Source: Adonisia turfae CCMR0081 (lineage in GTDB: Bacteria > Cyanobacteriota > Cyanobacteriia > Phormidesmidales > Phormidesmidaceae). Taken from it: a stretch of DNA of 64,000 nt. The notes under the pieces are model-generated. The model did no database searches. It saw only the letters and a list, made by a program, of their open reading frames with translations, and had not been told where the DNA came from. Of this stretch, positions 57,756 to 64,000 are shown one piece after another. The position numbers and the translations under genes are program-made. The stretch is from positions 1-64,000 of the forward strand of contig NZ_QXHD01000004.1 in NCBI RefSeq assembly GCF_011009555.1, given 5' to 3'. Position 1 is the stretch's first letter. Every line of letters begins with the position of its first letter.

Positions 57756-58913
57756 ATGCCGTCCCTTGAAGTGCCGCTAAAGCTTTTGCTGTTTATTGAT
57801 AAGCGGCCAAGTTCTGCTGAGCAAATTCGCCAGATCCGTCAGCATATTGAAGGTTTAGAAAGTCAAATTGAGCCGGTTTTGGAGGTCATTGATGTTAGTG
57901 AGCAGCCTTATTTGGCTGAACACTTTAAGCTAGTCGTGACTCCGACCCTCATTAAAATTTCGGAGGGAGGACGCCAAACACTAACCGGCAGTGACATTAT
58001 TTCTCAGATTGACTACTGGTGGTCACGCTGGCAGGCAGAAGTTGAAAACGGCGGTGATACTTCGGAACGTCATCTTGTCAATAATCCGTCAATTGCTCAG
58101 TCAACGGAAATCATTCACCTATCAGATGAAATTTTTCGGCTTAAGCAACTCAATGCTGAAGCGAATGCCAAGCTAGTATTCAAGGATCGCATTATTGCAA
58201 TGTTGGCCCATGATTTACGCAATCCACTGACGGCAGCTTCCATCGCTATTGAGACCCTAGAAATGGGGTATGACCCTAACCATGAGCGTCGTGCGCGCTT
58301 TCGGCCTGAGCTAACGGTGCAACTATTGCGCAACGCCAAAACTCAGATCCGCTCCATTGATCGCATGATCACGGATATTTTGCAGGCAGCCCATGGCCCC
58401 AGCGTTGATCTCCATATTTTTCCAAGAGAGTTGAATCTACAGGAGCTCTGCCAAGAAGTCGTGGATTCAATGATCACTAAAGTCAAAAACAAGCAACAGA
58501 CTATTGGCCTCGATATTCCCCAGGATTTACCCCAGGTGCATGCCGATATCAATCAGGTACGTCGTGTGATTGTGAATCTTTTGGATAATGCGATTAAATA
58601 TACGCCCAATGGGGGTGATGTGATGATTACGGCATTACATCGCACCACTCAGAAGGTTCAAGTCAGTATTCAAGATACGGGACCCGGTATCCCCGCTGAT
58701 AAACAAGCCCGTATTTTTGAGGAGAGTTTTCGGCTTCAGAGAGATCAGTCCCAGGATGGTTATGGCCTTGGGTTAGCCCTATGTTTGCGCATTGTTAGGG
58801 CTCATTATGGTCAAATTTGGGTTGATTCAGCTCCCCAAGCGGGGAGTACGTTTCACTTCACACTCCCTGTCTTTAAGCAGTCGAACAGTCGGCAACCATT
58901 ATCAGAACTATAA
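57756..58913 (+). CDS. sasA: Circadian output histidine kinase SasA
   Basis: SasA reads the KaiC clock state and phosphorylates the master regulator RpaA. The 385-residue protein has an N-terminal KaiB-like thioredoxin-fold domain (about 7-97: LLLFIDKRPSSAEQIRQIRQ and VVTPTLIKISEGG). HisKA carries H152 in MLAHDLRNPLTAA and the ATPase domain has NLLDNAIKYTPNGG, DTGPGIP and GYGLGLALCLRIV. Length and layout match SasA in Synechococcus elongatus. Neither rpaA nor kaiABC is nearby. It is convergent with the PspA gene. Confidence 0.97.
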   Translation: MPSLEVPLKLLLFIDKRPSSAEQIRQIRQHIEGLESQIEPVLEVIDVSEQPYLAEHFKLVVTPTLIKISEGGRQTLTGSDIISQIDYWWSRWQAEVENGGDTSERHLVNNPSIAQSTEIIHLSDEIFRLKQLNAEANAKLVFKDRIIAMLAHDLRNPLTAASIAIETLEMGYDPNHERRARFRPELTVQLLRNAKTQIRSIDRMITDILQAAHGPSVDLHIFPRELNLQELCQEVVDSMITKVKNKQQTIGLDIPQDLPQVHADINQVRRVIVNLLDNAIKYTPNGGDVMITALHRTTQKVQVSIQDTGPGIPADKQARIFEESFRLQRDQSQDGYGLGLALCLRIVRAHYGQIWVDSAPQAGSTFHFTLPVFKQSNSRQPLSEL

Positions 58914-58947
58914 GAACTGGACTACAGAAATCGAACAATAATCTGCT

Positions 58948-59628
58948 TCAACCTTCAGGTAACTTCAGGCGAGCTTTCATGGCGGCTATCTCAGCATCCA
59001 CTGGATTTTGATTGGGGTCACGACCAGATTCTAAAGCTGAAAATTTCTTCTCTAGGGCATCTTGACCGAGATCATTGAGTTCTGCCGCTGCCGCTGCCTT
59101 GGCTTCCATAGATAAAATTTTGTCTTCGATTTGATCAAATGCACCTTGATTAACCTGAGTCATCATCTCGTTCAGCTTCTGGCTCGCTTTCGCTGAGCGG
59201 GCCCGCGCAATGTACATATCTTTCTGGGTGCGCGCCTGGGCAATTTTAGTTTCCAGCGTGCGCATATTGGCTTTTAGCTGCTTCACGGTATCTTTCTGCT
59301 GTTGCAGCTGCCCCCCCAAAGCTTGGGCCGTTTCTAAATAGCTTTGACGGCGGTTGAGAGCTTCACGTGCTAGGGGCTCATTCCCTTTAACCAAGGCACT
59401 CTGGGCACGATTGTAAAACTCACGGGCTTGGGCATTCGCCTGCTCACACTGCCGCTCGTTGCGCTTTTGAGTTGCGATCGCAACCGCTACTGCCTGCCGC
59501 AGTTGCAGCAAATTTTCCTGCATATCCGCCGTCGTTTGCTCAAGCAGCTTCTCTGGATCTTCAGCTCCATTGAGCGCATCGTTAAGGCTGGCACGTACCA
59601 CTCGAAAGAAACGATCTAGCAATCCCAT
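58948..59628 (-). CDS. PspA/IM30 family protein
   Basis: PspA and Vipp1 (IM30) form ESCRT-III-like membrane-remodelling polymers; Vipp1 is needed for thylakoid biogenesis. The 226-residue protein begins MGLLDRFFRVVRASLNDALNG, the family's amphipathic N-terminal helix. Long coiled-coil helices follow to about residue 185 (AREFYNRAQSALVKG, QLKANMRTLETKIAQARTQKD). It is shorter than typical Vipp1 and lacks an obvious extra C-terminal helix, ending at VDAEIAAMKARLKLPEG, so PspA is equally possible. ATG 59628 is chosen over an upstream start that would add 32 non-homologous residues. Confidence 0.92.
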   Translation of the reverse strand: MGLLDRFFRVVRASLNDALNGAEDPEKLLEQTTADMQENLLQLRQAVAVAIATQKRNERQCEQANAQAREFYNRAQSALVKGNEPLAREALNRRQSYLETAQALGGQLQQQKDTVKQLKANMRTLETKIAQARTQKDMYIARARSAKASQKLNEMMTQVNQGAFDQIEDKILSMEAKAAAAAELNDLGQDALEKKFSALESGRDPNQNPVDAEIAAMKARLKLPEG

Positions 59629-59704
59629 GGAAGTTTTTAGCTTGATACGCAAAAATGATGCTGCGCAACTCACACACAGCACCATTTTTAGGATAGCAGG
59701 GGGG

Positions 59705-61051
59705 CTATTCGTTCGTGGGGCCAAAGAGCTCTACAATTGCACCTTGTTGGGTCAAAAATCGCACCTGTTCTTCAGCTTGGGCACGATTATCAAAGGCTGC
59801 CAGCTGAATACGAGCACCAGCCTTAAAGTTCCGCACAAAAGCGTCGGGCACTAACTCACGTGCCTTGGTTAAAGAAGCATCCCCCGTGTAGCTAGCAATC
59901 ACATAGAAATTAGAGCCTGTTACGGCTGTGGTGAGAGCAGGGGGCGGTGTGGCTGTCGGTGCTGGTGTAGCAGGGGCTGGTGTGGCTGATGGCACAGCCG
60001 CAGAATTTGTTTCTGTACCGATCGGGCTCGTTGTCGGATTGTTAGTAACAGCCGGTTGACTATCTGCAGCAGCGGTTCCGGGTGCTGGCAATGGAGACTG
60101 TGCTGGATTAGGCAATGGCGATGTCACCGGAGCAGAGGTTGAACCATTGACACCATCAACATCTAAGGTCACTAGATCTTCGACGCTATCAAGCTCTTTA
60201 AACTCACGAGTAGACAGATCGGGACCTGGCGGCTTGTAGCCATCGGAGGCAGGATCCGGAGCAGTGGCCGCTGGCTGAGTAGAGGCAGGTACCTCAGGCA
60301 AATCACCTGCACCCTCAGCAGTAGTGTCAGTGTCAGCATCAACAGGCTCGGTTTCGCTCGCTGGCCAGAGTTGCGATCGCAGTTTTTGCAATTGTGCTGG
60401 GGAGGTAATGGCAAACCCAACACCGATACCAGCCAACAGCACCAACACCAAGCCTGCTAGCTTCAACAAAATATTACTCTTGCGCCCAGGAGAATAGGGT
60501 TCAGGCACCGACTCTGGATCAGCCTGCTCCTCCTCAATACTCTTCAACAGCTCTTCTGAGGATTCTAAATAGCCTTCTGCCGGCATATCGTTAGCAGGCA
60601 CCGACAACGCAGAGACATCCGTGTCAGCATCCATCTGCTCAGACTCCGCCACGTCCGACGTCAATTCGTCAACATCCGCAAGCTGCTCCAGAGTCGGCGG
60701 CAGTTCATCTTCTAGACCAGATGACTCAGAAGCATCCTTCAGGAAGGGGTTTGGCGGTGGCGGTGGCGGTGTAGGTGGTTGCTTAAGCGTTCCCCCAGCA
60801 TCTGACGCTGCTGCCGGTGTTGATACTGACACAGAAATTAAGTCAAGCGTGTTACGGTGGGCCGCCCGACGTGGCGGTGGCGGCGGTGGTACTCGCCCAT
60901 GGCGTTGACGCCGATAGCGGGTGAGCTCATCCTCAAGATTGACATTAAGATTTCGCAGAACACTTTCTAGCTGCGGATCAATCTCAGTTTCCGGCCCTGA
61001 ACCGGGTCGAGGAGGCATGGGAGGGGGAGTGTTGTCTGAGGAAGAAGCCAT
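59705..61051 (-). CDS. SPOR domain membrane protein
   Basis: The 448-residue protein has a proline-rich, acidic N-terminal half (1-185), one transmembrane helix (ILLKLAGLVLVLLAGIGVGFAI, about 190-211), then a low-complexity P/T/A-rich stretch. The C-terminal SPOR-like domain (about 375-446: NFYVIASYTGDASLTKARELV and AQAEEQVRFLTQQG) would bind denuded septal peptidoglycan. Topology implies cytoplasmic N-terminus and periplasmic SPOR. A role in division or cell-wall organisation is likely. It is divergent from the DciA-like gene. Confidence 0.85.
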   Translation of the reverse strand: MASSSDNTPPPMPPRPGSGPETEIDPQLESVLRNLNVNLEDELTRYRRQRHGRVPPPPPPRRAAHRNTLDLISVSVSTPAAASDAGGTLKQPPTPPPPPPNPFLKDASESSGLEDELPPTLEQLADVDELTSDVAESEQMDADTDVSALSVPANDMPAEGYLESSEELLKSIEEEQADPESVPEPYSPGRKSNILLKLAGLVLVLLAGIGVGFAITSPAQLQKLRSQLWPASETEPVDADTDTTAEGAGDLPEVPASTQPAATAPDPASDGYKPPGPDLSTREFKELDSVEDLVTLDVDGVNGSTSAPVTSPLPNPAQSPLPAPGTAAADSQPAVTNNPTTSPIGTETNSAAVPSATPAPATPAPTATPPPALTTAVTGSNFYVIASYTGDASLTKARELVPDAFVRNFKAGARIQLAAFDNRAQAEEQVRFLTQQGAIVELFGPTNE

Positions 61052-61183
61052 GGAGCACAGCTAAAATAACAGGTAAAAGCGGGCAGCGTCTGCTGATAGA
61101 CCATACGTTAGCACGTTAGTTAAGGGACGTTAGCCGCAAAGTCCGTACATCATGAGAGTAATTTGTTTTAGCAAGAGGTAAGG

Positions 61184-61735
61184 ATGGGATTTTCTGGATT
61201 GCGATCGCTCATTACAGATATTGAAGCCCACCCCAACTGGCAATCCCGACGACAGTTTGCCCAAGTTGTTGAATATTGGCCGAAAACTGTGGGGTATGTC
61301 GTCGCCCGCCAGACAAAACCTGTCAGCATTCAGCGCCACATCCTTTATGTTACCGTCGCCAATGCATCCTGGACTCAAACCCTAACCCTGGAGCGTCGAC
61401 GCATTCTTCATAAACTCAATCGCCTCATAGCAGTTCCTTTGCATGACATTCGCTTTTCCAGCGCTCAGTGGCACACCAAACCTGTACGCAAAACGCAACC
61501 CGTCAGCGACTGGGTCAAGGCTCACCCTAGCTATCTTGGAGAAACAGATTCCGAAGAATCACCTCAAGAGACATCAACAAAAACACCTGAAGAAGCCTAT
61601 GCTCTATGGGCAAATATGAAAAAGAAACAACAAGAATCCCAAGAGATTTGTCCACAATGCCATTGTCATTGCCCTCCTGGAGAAATCGCAAGATGGACAA
61701 TGTGCGCCCTATGCATCACCAAAACTTGGAAATAG
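61184..61735 (+). CDS. DciA/DUF721-like protein with C-terminal zinc-finger-like region
   Basis: DciA loads the replicative helicase DnaB in many bacteria. The 183-residue protein has an N-terminal DUF721/DciA domain (about 1-100: WPKTVGYVVARQTKPVSIQRHILYVTVANASWTQTLTLERRRIL). A polar linker leads to a cysteine-rich C-terminus, CPQCHCHCPPGEIARWTMCALC, which could bind one zinc. The fusion with a zinc-finger-like tail is seen in cyanobacterial homologues, in my recollection. Helicase-loading function is inferred from the family. Confidence 0.85.
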   Translation: MGFSGLRSLITDIEAHPNWQSRRQFAQVVEYWPKTVGYVVARQTKPVSIQRHILYVTVANASWTQTLTLERRRILHKLNRLIAVPLHDIRFSSAQWHTKPVRKTQPVSDWVKAHPSYLGETDSEESPQETSTKTPEEAYALWANMKKKQQESQEICPQCHCHCPPGEIARWTMCALCITKTWK

Positions 61736-62062
61736 CAATCAACAATAAATAAGCAAAAATAATTTTACAGTTCAAGCTTTCAGATAGATATTTTTTGAAA
61801 TTTAACAGCCGTAATTCCATCTATCTCATCGGGTAATATTTATGGGGATCACCCATCAGTAAATGATCCCAGACACCTTCAAAACATTGATTTATTTAAA
61901 GAAAATATAAAGAAAACATTAATGAAGATAACGAACTTAAATTAACTGCCGAGTCTTGGCGTATCAAGCTTTTAACATTTTCCCAATGTTGAATCCTATA
62001 CATTAACTAATCCACAATGACGAAAGTTAAGGCGTTTAGTGAGTCTCTCAATTATTTTTTTC
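61736..62062. other. AT-rich spacer
   Basis: About 330 AT-rich bases lie between two plus-strand genes. The only structure seen is GGGATCA (61845-61851) pairing with TGATCCC (61864-61870) across 12 bases. No gene with a ribosome site is visible. Confidence 0.45.
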
Positions 62063-62368
62063 ATGAGTATTAAAAAAGGTGAAATTGCGCGATGCGGTGC
62101 GTGCCGGTTTTATACGCCTACTGGTCGCCGTGGAGGAGAATGTTCGCAATTTGGAGTACACGTTCAATCTGTTTGGAAAACATGCTCTTTAGCAAAATCA
62201 CCGTTCCAAAAATTAACGAACGTTACTAGTGCTGAGATAGACTTAACTTCGGGGATAGATTTAACGAAAGTTGCGCAAGAGAAACAGATAGCTTCAGAAC
62301 CTTTACCGATGCCATCCAACCGGTTTTCATCTTCTGAAAAGCCATTAGTCGTCAAGATTTCTCAATAG
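62063..62368 (+). CDS. Small cysteine-motif hypothetical protein
   Basis: The 101-residue protein carries a compact cysteine cluster near its N-terminus: CGACRFYTPTGRRGGECSQFGVHVQSVWKTCSLAKSPF, with four cysteines in a C-x2-C ... C ... C arrangement. This suggests a zinc or disulfide knuckle; very similar motifs recur in cyanobacteria by my recollection. The C-terminal 60 residues are polar. A start at 62039 would add eight residues; ATG 62063 is preferred. A strong terminator follows. Confidence 0.75.
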   Translation: MSIKKGEIARCGACRFYTPTGRRGGECSQFGVHVQSVWKTCSLAKSPFQKLTNVTSAEIDLTSGIDLTKVAQEKQIASEPLPMPSNRFSSSEKPLVVKISQ

Positions 62369-62418
62369 TTAAATATCAATAGATGAGCAAAGGTTAGAGT
62401 AAGACTTACTTAAACAAC

Positions 62419-62456
62419 AAGAGGCAATGGTAAAAATGTACCATTGCCTCTTTTGA
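62419..62456. terminator. Bidirectional terminator
   Basis: A perfect 14-bp stem (62419-62432 with 62439-62452) around AAAATG is followed by TTTTGATC on the plus strand. It lies between convergent genes and probably serves both. Confidence 0.88.
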
Positions 62457-62500
62457 TCTAAATTTAGACAAATCAAACTAGATTTAGTATCTCCTAAACC

Positions 62501-62848
62501 TTAGTTCTCACGATTACATACTTCGGCAAGAATCTCGCCTTGCCCTTCTAAAGCACTTAAGGCCTGTCCTCTAGCGCGGATTAATGTGGAAGCTACTCCC
62601 CAAGAAAGCGTACGATCATATTCAGCAATGGCACCACAGCCTCGGAATGATACCCGAACGGAGCAGTTAATGTCTCCACAGCTACGTAGAGCTTCCCGCT
62701 CAGCGCTGTTGACAGATAAATAGTTAGTGGCTACTCCCCAATCACCGGAATGAGAAATAGCGATCGCACCATATCGTTGAGCTGCTTGGACATGCGTTAC
62801 CAGGATTGTGCTCAATATCAATAAACTCAGAAAAATAGGCTTTAGCAT
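62501..62848 (-). CDS. DUF4189 family secreted protein
   Basis: The 115-residue protein has a signal peptide (KPIFLSLLILSTILVTHVQA) and a DUF4189 domain: RYGAIAISHSGDWGVATNYLSVNSAEREALRSCG, NCSVRVSFRGCGAIAEY and a final CNREN. The four cysteines probably form disulfides outside the cytoplasm. The function is unknown. It ends near the terminator at 62419-62456. Confidence 0.85.
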   Translation of the reverse strand: MLKPIFLSLLILSTILVTHVQAAQRYGAIAISHSGDWGVATNYLSVNSAEREALRSCGDINCSVRVSFRGCGAIAEYDRTLSWGVASTLIRARGQALSALEGQGEILAEVCNREN

Positions 62849-62911
62849 AGACTATTAAGGAACAACAAAACGGCGATATAACTTGAGTTTTGCACAAGCG
62901 CCAAATGCAGA

Positions 62912-62941
62912 ACGGCCCCGTAGTCCTCTTTACGGGGCCGT
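62912..62941 (-). terminator. GC-rich hairpin after the membrane-protein gene
   Basis: ACGGCCCCGTA (62912-62922) pairs perfectly with TACGGGGCCGT (62931-62941) around eight bases. It lies 20 bases downstream of the minus-strand stop at 62962. No U-run follows, so it may act as a 3' stability hairpin instead of a terminator. Confidence 0.6.
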
Positions 62942-62961
62942 CATACATGATCCGAATCTAC

Positions 62962-63990
62962 CTAGGAGAGATCATCCTTTTTGTTACTATCCCCACCCGA
63001 TAACATCGACTTTTCGGTGCGGGCCAGGAAATCGGGTACCAATACTTCGCTAAATCCAGCAATAAATGCGATCGCAAAGTACAGATACTTAGACTGAGTC
63101 TCCGCTTCGCTGGGGCTAAATCCGGACACGACTACAATCTCTGATTCGATCAGGGCCACGGCCAGCAAGCTAAAGGCGGTACCCACCACTGGCTTAAAGA
63201 AACCGATAAAGAAGGGAATCACTGACTGGGACCGATTACGGTTTTCCAGTTTTCGCGATCGCAGCATCACACTGACAATGCTGCCCAAACCACCAGCCGC
63301 CAGCACCAGCTGAATGTACTGCCACTCTTGAGACGAAAACAGTTCCACCTGGGACCCCTTGGCTTCTCCCTCAGCGATGGTGGCAGAACCTGATGACTCG
63401 CTCACAACTAGGGCATCGCCAGTTTCCGAGGGTTCACCCGCAGCTTCATCATCAGCTTTATCAATGGGTTGAGCATGGTTGATGCCGTGCTGGTAGCCAA
63501 TATTATATTGATTCGATAAAAACATGCGGGCGGCGGTGGTGCTGCCAATCAATAATGAGATTGTGATTGTGAACCACGTCAAGCCTGAAATCAACTGTGC
63601 AGCAGGGGACCCGCCAGCACTAAGCACAGCCACCAGTGGATTTCGATAAATTCGGATCTCACGAGCAATGCGTTTACGAATGTCCCGAGCCAAAGAAACT
63701 CGCTCCGCCATAGACATAGCTGGAGATTGATTATTTTTCGGTGTCGCATCTGTCGGCAACAACAAACTGACCGCCAATTGCATCATTGGCATCAACATTT
63801 GATCATTGGTAAGTTCTAGATGAGGCACTTGCTCAAGCAACTTACCCAACTCACGATAAGCAGATTTTGATAGATGCTCAGACGCTAGTCCCTGCTCAAT
63901 ACGCTCGATTAATTCGCGCGCATCCTGACGAATAACAAGATCAATATTATCTACTAGGCCTGATGGTAGACCCATTGTATGTACAGCCAT
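62962..63990 (-). CDS. Hypothetical membrane protein
   Basis: The 342-residue protein has a helical cytoplasmic N-terminus (about 1-120: IRQDARELIERIEQGLAS), a transmembrane helix near 132-150, and a long polar loop (150-225). Two or three further helices (about 225-320) include YIQLVLAAGGLGSIVSVMLRS and VIPFFIGFFKPVVGTAFSLLAVALI. I do not recognise a family. The frame runs open to the window edge, so the true start could be beyond base 64000. Confidence 0.75.
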   Translation of the reverse strand: MAVHTMGLPSGLVDNIDLVIRQDARELIERIEQGLASEHLSKSAYRELGKLLEQVPHLELTNDQMLMPMMQLAVSLLLPTDATPKNNQSPAMSMAERVSLARDIRKRIAREIRIYRNPLVAVLSAGGSPAAQLISGLTWFTITISLLIGSTTAARMFLSNQYNIGYQHGINHAQPIDKADDEAAGEPSETGDALVVSESSGSATIAEGEAKGSQVELFSSQEWQYIQLVLAAGGLGSIVSVMLRSRKLENRNRSQSVIPFFIGFFKPVVGTAFSLLAVALIESEIVVVSGFSPSEAETQSKYLYFAIAFIAGFSEVLVPDFLARTEKSMLSGGDSNKKDDLS

Positions 63991-64000
63991 TACTGTGTGT

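Overview
The window is a stretch of cyanobacterial chromosome. It carries genes for photosystem I subunit PsaL, the photosystem II repair protein Psb32, BtpA, the circadian kinase SasA, a Tic20-like protein and ferredoxin-dependent glutamate synthase. The HIP1 octamer GCGATCGC occurs at least 25 times in 64 kb, where about one copy is expected by chance. I cannot name the genus. Almost everything is housekeeping. I see no rRNA, tRNA, CRISPR array, prophage or intact insertion sequence.

Layout. 1-6 kb: the 3' end of an RNase J gene, a structured 670-base spacer, rne (RNase E), rnhB, a DUF1997 gene, pheA and a LON-substrate-domain protein. 6-11 kb: the str operon rpsL-rpsG-fusA-tuf-rpsJ on the minus strand. 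11-20 kb: a cupin, a secreted phosphodiester-glycosidase-like protein, a structured spacer with a perfect CRP-type operator, gltS and a DUF1802 gene. 20-28 kb: gap, psb32, a small hypothetical gene, purN, a PAS/GAF histidine kinase, a DUF2301 membrane protein, dprA and an FHA protein. 28-38 kb: a PlsC-like acyltransferase, a RarA-methyltransferase-like fusion, psaL, a 1,299-residue polytopic membrane protein and a 277-residue unknown. 38-44 kb: RNase Z, a zinc-ribbon-like unknown, cobU with an overlapping 45-codon membrane-peptide gene, DedA, a coiled-coil protein, rpsF and a Tic20-like gene. 44-50 kb: the rimO-crhR pair, btpA, a VKOR-thioredoxin fusion and a receiver-phosphatase fusion. 51-64 kb: a cupin-CocE pair, a Uma2 nuclease, hisB, aroB, two unknowns, sasA, PspA/IM30, a SPOR protein, a DciA-like protein, a cysteine-motif protein, a DUF4189 protein and a membrane protein at the right edge.

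How the genes work together. RNA metabolism is well represented: RNase J, RNase E with a C-terminal arginine tract matching the known cyanobacterial PNPase-docking peptide, RNase HII, RNase Z and the CrhR helicase. RimO and its substrate S12 are both here but not adjacent. gltS and pheA serve amino-acid synthesis, as do aroB and hisB. Photosynthesis is represented by psaL, btpA, psb32 and PspA/IM30, and VKOR-Trx probably belongs with them. The most unusual non-coding features are a 50-bp perfect palindrome overlapping a stop codon, with two relatives; the exact TGTGA-N6-TCACA site upstream of gltS; the hairpins in the RNase J-rne spacer; and a nested set of pairings 5' of the CRP-type site.
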